Positions 34,627 to 43,117 of a DNA stretch of 64,000 nt are shown piece after piece (within the stretch, counting starts at the first letter, position 1; the number at the start of each line of letters is the position of its first letter). The stretch is from Bradyrhizobium sp. 186 (GTDB taxonomy: Bacteria > Pseudomonadota > Alphaproteobacteria > Rhizobiales > Xanthobacteraceae). The stretch lies in assembly GCF_023101685.1 (NCBI RefSeq), contig NZ_CP082164.1, forward strand, positions 744,001 to 808,000, read 5' to 3'. The notes beneath the pieces are model-generated. The model did no database searches. It was not told where the DNA came from and worked only from the letters and a program-made list of their open reading frames with translations. The position numbers and the translations under genes were made by a program.

Positions 34627-35720
34627 GGGCGAAACTCCTCGGCAAGTCCGGTCAGCGGCAGTTTCAGGACGCGGCCTGGCCCCTTGGCGATCAGGACGAG
34701 GTCGTTGCCCATCTCGATCGCCGCAACGATGCCGTGATTGGCGCCGTCGACCCGGCTGTGCAGCGAATAGAGCGGCTTGCCATCCGCATCGAGGCGGATG
34801 ACGAGGCCGTAGGAGCGCGGCGGGGCCCACGGCTTGATGACGCCCATGGTCTTGATGTGCGCGCCCTGCATCGGCTCCTTGAATGAGATGCCGGAGCGCA
34901 GGCGCGGCGCGACCCAGTACTCCGGATCGATCTCGGCCATCATGCGACGCCGATAAGCGGGCTCGCGCAATACGAACTCGATGAGCTGGGTGCGCGCCGT
35001 GAAGGCGGTGAGCCAGTAGCCGCCGTCCGCCGCCTTCGATAGCCGCGACGGATAGACGGGAAGATGACCAAGAACGATCCGCGGCGGGGCACCCGGCGCA
35101 ACAAAGGCGAGGCGGTGACGCCAGCTCTCGCTGACCAGCATGCCGTTGCCATGCGCGCAGGCACCGAAGGCGTGGCCGAGCCCTTGGGCCAGCAGCGTCG
35201 CCGTCTTGCTGCCGGGATCCAGTCTGAACACGCGGCCGGTGCGGTTGAGCTCCATCAGGTCGCGCGCCCAGTCGTCGACGCCACACGTCACTGAGCCGTC
35301 TGTGGCGATCAGGGTGTTGTCATCCGCCAGCGCGAGCGCGTTGATCGCATTGAACCTCGCGTCAGCGAAGGTCACGCCTGGCACGTCGACCGAGGGACTT
35401 GTGTAGAGACGCACCTCGCGTCCCCCGAGCGCGACGGCGAGACCGCCGCCGGGAAGGGCGCATAAAGCCGAGATCGGTCGCTCGAAGGTGCGCACCACCG
35501 ATGCGGAGTCGCCTTTCAGACACATCAGCCGCTGCCCGTCCGCGATGAAGAGGTTGCGACCGTCAGTGGCGAGGTCTTCCGGCGCCTCGCACGTCAACAA
35601 GGTCTCGACGGATTCCAGCTTCTGGTTGGGCTTCAGCGCGCCGTCAAAGGACGGCACGGTGATGGTGGCGTCGCCGCGCCCGAGAAAGCGGTTGGCGAAC
35701 TCCCTGACGGCTGCGATCAC
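34623..35720 (-). CDS. SMP-30/strictosidine-synthase-like propeller protein
   Basis: A 365-residue protein resembling gluconolactonase/SMP-30 propellers: APEDLATDGRNLFIADG, TFADARFNAINALALADDNTLIATDG, AFGACAHGNGMLVSESWRHRLAF and PVYPSRLSKAADGGYWLTAF. It would be a sugar-lactone hydrolase or a sensor-like domain. GTG at 35720 overlaps the upstream gene's TGA by four bases (GTGA), and GGGGGAAG sits six bases before it, which decides the start. The upstream gene encodes a permease fused to the same domain, so the operon contains two propellers. Confidence 0.82.
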   Translation of the reverse strand: MIAAVREFANRFLGRGDATITVPSFDGALKPNQKLESVETLLTCEAPEDLATDGRNLFIADGQRLMCLKGDSASVVRTFERPISALCALPGGGLAVALGGREVRLYTSPSVDVPGVTFADARFNAINALALADDNTLIATDGSVTCGVDDWARDLMELNRTGRVFRLDPGSKTATLLAQGLGHAFGACAHGNGMLVSESWRHRLAFVAPGAPPRIVLGHLPVYPSRLSKAADGGYWLTAFTARTQLIEFVLREPAYRRRMMAEIDPEYWVAPRLRSGISFKEPMQGAHIKTMGVIKPWAPPRSYGLVIRLDADGKPLYSLHSRVDGANHGIVAAIEMGNDLVLIAKGPGRVLKLPLTGLAEEFRP

Positions 35721-37840
35721 GACAGCTTCCCCCACCTCTTGTCGTATTGGACGAAGTTCGGATCGGCGTTTTCCAGCTTGTAACGGCCGATCCGGTTGTT
35801 GAGGATGCCGCCCAGATAGAGATAGCCGCGATGCTCGCGCATCGAGGTAATCATCGGATGATTTTCACCGTGCAGATCCCAGAACGATTCGACGATCTTG
35901 CCCTGCTCGTTGAACTTGACCACGCAGCCCGTGTTGATGTTCGGGAATAGCCATTCGTCGACCGGCACGCGCTTGGCCATGCGGCGTCGGAAGCCGGGCA
36001 TCTTCCAGGCGAGGTCGAGCGAGGGGCTGCGCATGCCGACCAGCGCCAGCCAGTAATTGCCGTCGGAGGCGAGGTTGATGTTGTCGGGATAGCCCGGCAA
36101 ATTGTCCATCACGACTTCGACCGCGCCTTTCTTCGGTCCCGCGAACCAATAGCGCTTGATCGAGCAACCGAAAGTTTCGGCGAACAGGATCGACTGGCCG
36201 TCGCTGGCGACGCAGATGCCGTTGGGGAATTTGAGGCCGCGCAATTCCGTACGCGTCGCGCCGGTCTTGATGTCGTAAGAGATGATGCGGCCGTTGCCGC
36301 GCGCCTCCAGTCCATCGATCGGCCACTCGTCCATCTCGTAGCGCACGGTGGCTTCGGAGAAGAAGATGAGGCCGTCGTCGGTGATGTCGAGGTCGTCGGC
36401 GAGCCTCAGCCGGCTGTCGTCGTTGACCGAACGCATGCTGCGGTTGGTCTCGTCGGTGGCCTTTTCCACCGTGCCGTCCGGCTTGATGCGATAGAGCCCC
36501 ATGCCGCCGATGCAGATGTAGAGATTGTCCTGGCGGTCGAAGGCCATGCCGAGCGGCTGGCCGCCGATATGGGCGAACACTTCCATCTTCCGATAGTCGG
36601 GTGCGAGAAAGCGGATGATGTCGCCGTGACGCGAGCCCGCGTAGAGATTGTCATGGCGATCGAGGATGACGTCCTCCGGCGCCTCGATGCGGCCGAGGCC
36701 GATCAGCTCGACATCACGGAGCTTGTCGTTCTGTTCGAACGGGCCGCCTTGCCCGATCTCGGTGGACGGCGGTGGCGGCAACGCGTGATAGGTCGGCGCA
36801 ACGTAGACCTTGCTGATGATGCGGGTGCGGTTCTTCTGCCAGCGGATATCGACCATCGCAGCGATGAGCAGGATGCCGGCGAGCGCCATGCGGTTGACGC
36901 CGCCGCGCGCGTTGAGGGTTGTCAGGCCGTTGGTGATCAGGAGCACGATCAGCACTCCGACCAACGATTTGGCGACCGAGCCTTTGCCGCCGCCGAGCGT
37001 GATGCCGCCCAACACGGTCGCGGTCAGCACGATCACCTCCAGGCCGACACCGATGTCGCCACCGACGGTCCCGAGACGGGCGGCGAAGAACAGTGCGCCG
37101 ATACTGGTGAGAACGCCGCTAGCGACGTAGCAGAGTGCAATCGTGCGACGGACGGGAATGCCGGAATTGTAGGCCGAGCGGCGTGAGCCGCCGATTGCGG
37201 TGATGTGCCAGCCCGGGCGCAGCCGCGTCATGAAAATATGGCCGAAGATGGCGATGACGATATACACCAGCGCCACGCTCGGAATGCCGAAGACACTGCC
37301 GCCGCCGATGAAATCCCAGGATGGGATGTCGGGAAAGGCCGCCGCGATCGAGTTGGAGTGGCGCTGGATCAGGAGATCGTATGCCGAGCGGTAGACGATC
37401 AGCGTGATCAGCGTGGTGATGAAGGCGCGTAGCTGCAGATACCCGACCAGGATGCCATTGACGGCTCCGAGCAGCGCGCCGCAAAGCAGCGTGGCGGCCA
37501 CCACCGCCGGCACCGGCCAGCCCAGCACGTCGAGAAGATAAAGCGCGCAGAAATCCGTCAACGCAAACATCGAGCCGACCGACAGATCGATGCCGCCGAC
37601 GATGACGACCAACGCCAGCCCGAGCGCGATGAAGCCAATCTCTCCGGCCTGGCGCGCGGTATCGGCGAGGCTCGCCGGCGACAGGAAGTTATCGATCGAT
37701 CGGCTGAGCGCGAGGCCAATGATGAGAAGAAGGATGACCGGAATTGCGGTCTCGGTCCATCGCTTGGACAGAATTTCGCCGAGCAGATGATCGGGCCAGT
37801 AGCGGTAACGCAGGCTTGTCAGGGTGTCGCGCATCGGCAT
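35717..37840 (-). CDS. ABC permease fused to an SMP-30-like propeller domain
   Basis: A 707-residue fusion. The first 350 residues are an RbsC-type permease with about 10 membrane helices, containing VVIVGGIDLSVGSMFAL and GGITLGGGKGSVAKSLVGVLIV. From about residue 385 to the end is an SMP-30/strictosidine-synthase-like propeller (LGRIEAPEDVILDRHDN, FSEATVRYEMDEWP, GLKFPNGICVASDGQSILFAET, PGYPDNINLASDGNYWLALVG). The start ATG at 37840 follows an AAGGTCCTGGA sequence. A soluble domain on a transport channel is unusual and would sit in the periplasm or cytoplasm depending on topology; with an even number of helices and a cytoplasmic N-terminus it should be cytoplasmic. Confidence 0.88.
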   Translation of the reverse strand: MPMRDTLTSLRYRYWPDHLLGEILSKRWTETAIPVILLLIIGLALSRSIDNFLSPASLADTARQAGEIGFIALGLALVVIVGGIDLSVGSMFALTDFCALYLLDVLGWPVPAVVAATLLCGALLGAVNGILVGYLQLRAFITTLITLIVYRSAYDLLIQRHSNSIAAAFPDIPSWDFIGGGSVFGIPSVALVYIVIAIFGHIFMTRLRPGWHITAIGGSRRSAYNSGIPVRRTIALCYVASGVLTSIGALFFAARLGTVGGDIGVGLEVIVLTATVLGGITLGGGKGSVAKSLVGVLIVLLITNGLTTLNARGGVNRMALAGILLIAAMVDIRWQKNRTRIISKVYVAPTYHALPPPPSTEIGQGGPFEQNDKLRDVELIGLGRIEAPEDVILDRHDNLYAGSRHGDIIRFLAPDYRKMEVFAHIGGQPLGMAFDRQDNLYICIGGMGLYRIKPDGTVEKATDETNRSMRSVNDDSRLRLADDLDITDDGLIFFSEATVRYEMDEWPIDGLEARGNGRIISYDIKTGATRTELRGLKFPNGICVASDGQSILFAETFGCSIKRYWFAGPKKGAVEVVMDNLPGYPDNINLASDGNYWLALVGMRSPSLDLAWKMPGFRRRMAKRVPVDEWLFPNINTGCVVKFNEQGKIVESFWDLHGENHPMITSMREHRGYLYLGGILNNRIGRYKLENADPNFVQYDKRWGKLS

Positions 37841-37867
37841 TCCAGGACCTTGCAAGTTTCGGGACCA

Positions 37868-37895
37868 CGTCCCGGACGTGAGATCGTCCGGGACG
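37868..37895 (-). terminator. Hairpin after the binding-protein gene
   Basis: CGTCCCGGAC and GTCCGGGACG form a ten-base-pair stem with an eight-base loop between the substrate-binding-protein stop and the fusion permease. It has no T-run, so it may be an mRNA-stabilising or partial attenuator element that favours expression of the binding protein. Confidence 0.6.
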
Positions 37896-37917
37896 CTTGA
37901 GTCTTGCGTCGCGACAA

Positions 37918-38934
37918 CTATTTCTTCAGGTCGCTGAGATTCCAGCAGGACATCTGGCTGTCGGCGTTCTCCTTGGTGATCGGAATCAGCGTCGTGTATT
38001 CCGAGCCCTTGATCGAGCCGGGCTTGACGCTCGACGACAGCAGCCATTTGATCGTGCCCGCCATCTGCGCCGCCTGGGTCGGTACGTCGTAGCTCATGTT
38101 GAGGTCGAACGCGCCGGACTTCACCAGTTCGCAGGCGCCCTTGCGCTCGCCGCCGCCCGAGGTTGCGACGAACACCTTGCCGGTGAGGCCCGCTTCCTTG
38201 ACCGCTGCAGCCGTGCCGATATCCATGCCGTCCCAGAAGCCGACGATGCCACAGAGATCGGGATTCTGCTTCAGCACCGTTTGCGTGATCGCCTTGGCCT
38301 TGGCCGCGTCCCAATCGGCGGCCTGGCTCGACACCACCTTGATCTCGGGATGCTTGGCGAGGACGTTCTCGACGCCCTTCAGCGTATAGGCGCTGGCGGC
38401 GGCGGAGAGCGCGCCTTGCACGATCGCGATCTTATTCGACTTGCCCTCGCAAGCCTTGACCACCGCTTCGGTCTGGCGTTCGCCGATCTCGACCCAGTTG
38501 GCGCCGACGAAGGCGGAGCTGCGATAGGCAGAGCCCATGTTGATTTGGATGACGTAGATGCCTTCGTTCTCGGCTCGCTGCAGCAGCTTGGCGTAGGTCT
38601 GCACGTCCGGATTGTGAACCACCATCACCGCCGGTTTCTCTGAGATCAGCGAGGTGACCGCTTGCGCGCCGGCATTGGTGTTCCAGTTGGCATCGCGGAT
38701 CACGAACTTGACGCCGAACGGCTCGAGCTCCTTCTTCAGGCCGGCGTACCAGCCTTCGGTGAGGTCGAAGTTCATCGCCACCGGCACATAGGCCACGGTC
38801 TTGCCGGCCAGCGCCTCTTTGAACGGTTTCTGGAACGGCTCGTCCAGGCCCTGCTGGGCGATGGCCGGCGCGATCATTGCCGCGAGAGCCAGTGCGGCCA
38901 CGGTCGCTCTTGTCGAACTGCCAAAATGTTTCAT
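37918..38934 (-). CDS. Sugar ABC transporter substrate-binding protein
   Basis: A 338-residue secreted protein, signal peptide MKHFGSSTRATVAALALAAMIAPAIA with cleavage after AIA. The mature part has a type I periplasmic-binding-protein pattern: KTVAYVPVAMNFDLTEGWYAGLKKEL, VMVVHNPDVQTYAKLLQRAENEGIYVIQ and CGIVGFWDGMDIGTAAAVKEAGLTGKV. Sugar type is unknown; ribose/xylitol-like transporters share this architecture. The AAGGAGG site before ATG is strong, in keeping with high expression of a binding protein. A hairpin follows at 37868. Confidence 0.9.
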   Translation of the reverse strand: MKHFGSSTRATVAALALAAMIAPAIAQQGLDEPFQKPFKEALAGKTVAYVPVAMNFDLTEGWYAGLKKELEPFGVKFVIRDANWNTNAGAQAVTSLISEKPAVMVVHNPDVQTYAKLLQRAENEGIYVIQINMGSAYRSSAFVGANWVEIGERQTEAVVKACEGKSNKIAIVQGALSAAASAYTLKGVENVLAKHPEIKVVSSQAADWDAAKAKAITQTVLKQNPDLCGIVGFWDGMDIGTAAAVKEAGLTGKVFVATSGGGERKGACELVKSGAFDLNMSYDVPTQAAQMAGTIKWLLSSSVKPGSIKGSEYTTLIPITKENADSQMSCWNLSDLKK

Positions 38935-38974
38935 TGCATCCTCCTTGGTTGTGGTTGTCGTTCTTTTGGGTCGT

Positions 38975-39946
38975 TCAGATGTCGCCCTGCTGTGCCGTTT
39001 CTTCGTTGCGCGGATTCAGGAAGGAGTCGGTGATGACGGCGAGCAGCAGGACCACGCCCTTGATGAGATTTTGGCCGGCGTAGGAGATATCCATGATGGT
39101 CATGCCGTTGAGCATCGTGCCGATCAGGAGCGTGCCGATGACGACGTTCAACACGCCGCCGCGCCCGCCGGACAGGCCAATGCCGCCCAACACGACGACC
39201 AGGATGACATCGTAGATGAGCGTCGAGTTGAAGACGCGGGTCGGCATCGAATTGACGGATGCGGCCATCACGAGGCCCGCGAAGCAGCCAATCAGTGCGG
39301 CCACGACATATTGCAGGACGATGATGGGGCGCGAAGGGATGCCGGTGACACGGGCGGCGTAAGGATTGTCGCCGATGGCGTAGATATAGGCACCCCACCG
39401 CGTCCAGCGCAGCAGAAAGGCCACCACCACGCAAGCGATGGCGAACATCACGATCGACGTCGGAATGCCGAGAATAGTGCCCTGTCCGAGCCGCTCGAAG
39501 CCGTTCATGCCCGGGCTCCACTGCACGACGTCGAGCTGGAACAGTGCGGTCTGCCCGAGCCCGGCCAGCAACAGGCCTGTTGCCAGCGTCGCAAACAGCG
39601 AAGGGACTTCGGCATAGGCGATCAGCCAGCCATTGACGAGGCCAAAGGCAATCGTGAGCAGCACGGCGGTCAGGAGCGAGGTCGGCAGTGAATGACCGTT
39701 CTGCACCATCTGGAGCGCGAGTCCCGGGGGCACCGCGAGCGCGGCGATCAGCGAGATGTCGATGCCGCGTCCGATCACGACGATCGCCATGGCAAGACCG
39801 AGGATGCCGAGCACCGCCACGTTCTGGAGCAGCGTCAGCATGTTGTCCGGCGTCAGAAAACCGCGCAGGAAGATCGAAAACACAAGGAACAGCAGCGTGA
39901 AGACGGCGAAGACGATCTCCTGCTGGCTGAATCGGAAGCGCTTCAT
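38975..39946 (-). CDS. ABC transporter permease, RbsC type
   Basis: A 323-residue membrane protein with about 10 segments and the hallmarks AIVVIGRGIDISLIAALAV and VVLGGIGLSGGRGGVLNVVIG. It pairs with the fusion permease downstream in the operon to form the transport channel. It starts 20 bases after the TetR stop, so regulator and transporter may be cotranscribed. An AAGGACC site precedes ATG at 39946. Confidence 0.9.
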   Translation of the reverse strand: MKRFRFSQQEIVFAVFTLLFLVFSIFLRGFLTPDNMLTLLQNVAVLGILGLAMAIVVIGRGIDISLIAALAVPPGLALQMVQNGHSLPTSLLTAVLLTIAFGLVNGWLIAYAEVPSLFATLATGLLLAGLGQTALFQLDVVQWSPGMNGFERLGQGTILGIPTSIVMFAIACVVVAFLLRWTRWGAYIYAIGDNPYAARVTGIPSRPIIVLQYVVAALIGCFAGLVMAASVNSMPTRVFNSTLIYDVILVVVLGGIGLSGGRGGVLNVVIGTLLIGTMLNGMTIMDISYAGQNLIKGVVLLLAVITDSFLNPRNEETAQQGDI

Positions 39947-39966
39947 CGCTTGGTCCTTCCCGCGGG

Positions 39967-40719
39967 CTATGGGTGCGCCGTCTGCTTTGGCTTCGAGCGG
40001 ACCTCGGCGGCCGCGCGTCGGTTGATCCGGCTGCCGCTCGACAATGCGGCGCTGACGAAGTTTCCGACGCCATCGATGTATCCGTCGATCGACGTGCCGC
40101 GTTTGCGGTACTTGGCGCGCTTGACGTACCAGTCTTGCAGCAGCGGCTTGATCAATGAGGCCGTGAGCCTGACATAGTCGATCGTGAAGGCGCCGCTGGC
40201 GACACCCTGCTTGAGGACGTCAGCGATGATCTTCTCGGTCATGGCCTCCATGTCGATCGCACGCTGACGTTCCGTCGGCGGAAAGGACTTCGCCTCCATG
40301 AAGGCGAACACGAACCAGGGCTGCATCGCCTCGCTCATGCGGATGTGGGTCGCGATGATCCAGTCGAGGTGCCTGTGGGCATCATGCTTGACGTCGTCGG
40401 GTGGCGCGGTGAGCACCTCGGTCGCCGTTGCCGCGACCTCACCGAGGATCATCGACAGCAGCCTGGGCTTGCTGTCGATATACGTATAGAGGCCGCCCAT
40501 GCTGAGGCCGGAGGCCTCCGCAAGCTGGCGTAGCGTCGTGGCGTGAAAACCCTGCTTGTTGGAGAGCGTGAGGGTGGCGTCGATGATGCGTGCGAGATTT
40601 GCGACGGCGAGGCGCTGCTTCTGCACGCGGATGGAGGCGCGATGACGTTCCAGAATGCGCGTGCACAGCGCTTCTGTCGAGAACGTATTCGTCCACGCTC
40701 GTCGGCGCGCGAGATTCAC
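39967..40719 (-). CDS. TetR/AcrR family transcriptional regulator
   Basis: A 250-residue regulator with an N-terminal extension of about 35 residues before the helix-turn-helix. The DNA-binding part reads IIDATLTLSNKQGFHATTLRQLAEASGLSMGGLYTYIDSKPRLLSMILGEV (about 45-93), a clear TetR pattern. The start is GTG at 40719 with a perfect GGGGAGG site four bases upstream. The gene heads the sugar-import operon and presumably represses it until a ligand binds the C-terminal domain. A second hairpin-flanked gene lies further upstream. Confidence 0.9.
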   Translation of the reverse strand: MNLARRRAWTNTFSTEALCTRILERHRASIRVQKQRLAVANLARIIDATLTLSNKQGFHATTLRQLAEASGLSMGGLYTYIDSKPRLLSMILGEVAATATEVLTAPPDDVKHDAHRHLDWIIATHIRMSEAMQPWFVFAFMEAKSFPPTERQRAIDMEAMTEKIIADVLKQGVASGAFTIDYVRLTASLIKPLLQDWYVKRAKYRKRGTSIDGYIDGVGNFVSAALSSGSRINRRAAAEVRSKPKQTAHP

Positions 40720-40883
40720 GCTGCCTCCCCAAATTTCTTCCCGGACCTCTTGGCGTTGTTGTTGGTCCTGAGCTTTGCGCCCTTGTCGTCATTCCTAGCG
40801 CAGAGCGTGGCTGTCGGGAAAGGGGGCGGAGCAGATTTTCTGAGAGAGCGCTCGCTCGCTTTTTCCGCGGCATGCAATGTCAT

Positions 40884-40912
40884 GGACCTGCCCCGTGACG
40901 GGAGGCAGGTCC
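40884..40912. terminator. Hairpin between TetR and the binding-protein gene
   Basis: GGACCTGCC and GGCAGGTCC form a nine-base-pair stem, with a CCGTGACGGGA loop region. It lies after the stop of the gene at 40929-42134 (minus strand), so it probably ends that transcript. Confidence 0.55.
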
Positions 40913-40928
40913 GTGACAGGTGCAATCC

Positions 40929-42134
40929 TCACTTCACCAGCGGGCAGCCGCCGTCCTTCAGCGGCCGGAAGGCCTGGTCGGCCGGGACCTCGGCGAGCAG
41001 CTTGTAATAGTCCCAGGGGCCCTTCGATTCCTCAGGCTTCTTGACCTGGAACAGGTACATGCTGTGCACCATGCGGCCGTCTTCGCGCAAGCTGCCGTTG
41101 TCGGTGAAGGCATCACGCACCGGCAGCTCGCGCATCTTCGCCATCACCGTCTTGGTGTCCCGGGTAGCCGCGGCCTGCACCGCCTTCAGATAGTGCAGCG
41201 TCGCGCTGTAGGTCGCGGCCTGGTTCATCGTCGGCATGCGCTTGACGCGCTCCATGAAACGCTTGCCGAAGGCGCGGGTGTTGTCGTTGAGATCCCAGTA
41301 ATAGGCCTCGGTGATGATCAGCCCCTGCGCAAGCTTCAGCCCCAGGCTGTGCACGTCGGAGATGAACATCACGATCGCCGCGAGATTCTGCCCGCCGGCG
41401 ACGATGCCGAACTCGCCGGCCTGCTTGATGGCGTTGATGGTGTCGCCGCCGCCGTTCGCAAGCCCGATGATCTTGGCCTTGGAGGCCTGGGCCTGGAGCA
41501 GGAAGGAGGAGAAGTCCGCCGTGTTGAGCGGATGCTTGACGCTGCCGAGCACTTTTCCGCCGGCCGCCTTCACCACATCACCGGTGTCGCGCTCGACCGA
41601 ATGGCCGAACACATAGTCGGCGGTGAGGAAGAACCAGCTGTCGCCGCCGTTCTTGACGATGGCGCTGCCGACGGTGTGGGCGTTGGCATAGGTGTCGTAG
41701 GTCCAGTGCGCGGTGTAGGGCGCGCAGGACTTTCCGGTAATGTCGGAGCTTGCCGCGTCCGTCACGATCATGACCTTCTCGTACTGCTTCGACAACTCCA
41801 TCACCGCGAGCGCGGTGGCCGAAGTCGGCAGGTCGATGATCATGTCGACGCCTTCGGTCTCCCACCATTTGCGCGCGATGGTGGAGGCGACGTCGGGCTT
41901 GTTGAGCACGTCGGCCGAGACCATGTCGATCGGCTTGCCGAACATCTGCCCGCCAAAATCCTCGATAGCCATCTTGGTGGCCTCCACATTCCCCATGCCG
42001 CCGATGTCGGAATAGACGGAGGAGAAGTCGGACAGCACGCCGATCTTGAGCGGCGCCTGCTGGGCGGAAGCGGGAGTGATCAGGGCAGCCGACAGCAGGC
42101 CGGCCGCAGACACGAGTGCTGCGATAGGTTTCAT
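40929..42134 (-). CDS. Branched-chain-amino-acid-type ABC substrate-binding protein
   Basis: A 401-residue periplasmic-binding protein (Peripla_BP_6). Signal peptide MKPIAALVSAAGLLSAALITPASAQ, cleavage near AQQ. The mature part opens PLKIGVLSDFSSVYSDIGGMG and contains VDMIIDLPTSATALAV, KSCAPYTAHWTYDTYANAHT and HSVERDTGDVVKAAGGKVLG. This family binds amino acids, amides or aromatic acids. No permease or ATPase gene is adjacent, so it must use a distant transporter. It is divergent from a GntR/FCD regulator and an acyl-CoA synthetase, and dyads in between suggest shared control. An aromatic-acid ligand is thus plausible. Confidence 0.88.
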   Translation of the reverse strand: MKPIAALVSAAGLLSAALITPASAQQAPLKIGVLSDFSSVYSDIGGMGNVEATKMAIEDFGGQMFGKPIDMVSADVLNKPDVASTIARKWWETEGVDMIIDLPTSATALAVMELSKQYEKVMIVTDAASSDITGKSCAPYTAHWTYDTYANAHTVGSAIVKNGGDSWFFLTADYVFGHSVERDTGDVVKAAGGKVLGSVKHPLNTADFSSFLLQAQASKAKIIGLANGGGDTINAIKQAGEFGIVAGGQNLAAIVMFISDVHSLGLKLAQGLIITEAYYWDLNDNTRAFGKRFMERVKRMPTMNQAATYSATLHYLKAVQAAATRDTKTVMAKMRELPVRDAFTDNGSLREDGRMVHSMYLFQVKKPEESKGPWDYYKLLAEVPADQAFRPLKDGGCPLVK

Positions 42135-42170
42135 AGGTAGGTTTCCTCTTATGAGGGACTATGCTGTCCC

Positions 42171-42183
42171 TTTGTCCGACAAA
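42171..42183. promoter_or_regulatory. GntR/FCD operator candidate 1
   Basis: TTTGTCCGACAAA is a near-perfect dyad (TTTGTC, C, GACAAA), similar to the TTGTnnnACAA consensus of FadR/GntR operators. It lies 37 bases upstream of the binding-protein ATG. Confidence 0.72.
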
Positions 42184-42267
42184 GCTAGAGCCGGGTTCCT
42201 CAGGAGTCAATTTGTTGCGACTGCAGCACGAATGATGCAGTTTGACGCATTCCCAAGGCGCTCTATA

Positions 42268-42282
42268 GTTTGTCCGACAAAC
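42268..42282. promoter_or_regulatory. GntR/FCD operator candidate 2
   Basis: GTTTGTCCGACAAAC contains the same 13-base dyad as 42171-42183. It lies 16 bases upstream of the regulator's start codon, in a position to autoregulate. Confidence 0.75.
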
Positions 42283-42298
42283 GCCATCGGAGACGAAT

Positions 42299-43066
42299 TT
42301 GCCCCTCGCGCCGTTGTTCCGCCCGATCGATGTGGCGCCAGCCTATCAGAAGGTCGCCGACGCCATCGAGCGCGAGATCGTCAATGGCCGCATCAAGCCC
42401 GGCGATCCCATCGGCACCGAGCACGAATTGGTGCGGCAGTTCGGCGTCAACCGCTCGACCATTCGCGAAGGCATTCGCGTGCTGGAGGAGGGCGGGTTGA
42501 TCCGCCGCGATTCCTCACGCCGCCTGCACGCCTGCCTGCCGCGCTACACCAAGCTTGCGAGCCGCCTCAGCCGTGCGCTGGTTTTGCACGAGGTGACCTT
42601 TCGCGAGCTCTACGAGGCCTCGATGACGCTGGAAGTCGCGAGCATCGAGGGCGCGGTGGAGCGTGCGACGGACGAGAACATAGCCGAGCTGACCGACAAT
42701 CTTGCGCGCAGTGCGGCGGTGGTCGGCGATCCCGCGGCGCTTGCTGAATGCGATGCCGAATTCCACGTCCTCGTTGCCAAGGCCTCGCAGAATCGCGTGC
42801 TCCAGCTGGCGCGCGAGCCGGCGGCGCAGCTGTTCTATCCGACCACGGAGATGATCGTCACCAATGTCGCCCAGGGTGGGCCGCGCCTGGTCGCCGCGCA
42901 TCGCCATCTCATCGATGCGATCCGCCGCCGCGACCGCGAGGCGGGCGTGCTGTGGACGCGTCGGCATTTGCAGGACTGGCGGCGCGGGTTCGAGAAGATC
43001 GCCTCGCTCGATCGCTCCGTCGAGCACATGTACATGGAGCACGCGCAGGCAGCCCGGCGCAGATAG
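42299..43066 (+). CDS. GntR/FadR-type (FCD) transcriptional regulator
   Basis: A 255-residue regulator with a winged helix-turn-helix at about residues 20-80 (VADAIEREIVNGRIKPGDPIGTEHELVRQFGVNRSTIREGIRVLEEGGLI is the GntR pattern). The C-terminal FCD domain has HVLVAKASQNRVL and AAHRHLIDAIRRRD with metal-binding histidines. TTG at 42299 is the start, six bases after a GGAGACGA site. It sits divergent from the binding-protein gene and just before the acyl-CoA synthetase. Two identical TTTGTC-C-GACAAA dyads lie between them. Confidence 0.92.
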   Translation: MPLAPLFRPIDVAPAYQKVADAIEREIVNGRIKPGDPIGTEHELVRQFGVNRSTIREGIRVLEEGGLIRRDSSRRLHACLPRYTKLASRLSRALVLHEVTFRELYEASMTLEVASIEGAVERATDENIAELTDNLARSAAVVGDPAALAECDAEFHVLVAKASQNRVLQLAREPAAQLFYPTTEMIVTNVAQGGPRLVAAHRHLIDAIRRRDREAGVLWTRRHLQDWRRGFEKIASLDRSVEHMYMEHAQAARRR

Positions 43067-43117
43067 CGTCCCAAAACGTCTAACAAATTCAACGAATAAA
43101 GACATCAAGGAGGATAC

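Noticed and set aside
34627..35286. N-terminal extension of the ABC ATPase frame to 718 codons
   Set aside because: The ATG at 34626 has a ribosome binding site and overlaps the upstream stop; the extension is arginine-rich out-of-frame translation of the propeller gene.
37841..38314. N-terminal extension of the fusion permease into the binding-protein gene
   Set aside because: It overlaps a well-supported gene in another frame and has no family match; ATG at 37840 is adequate.
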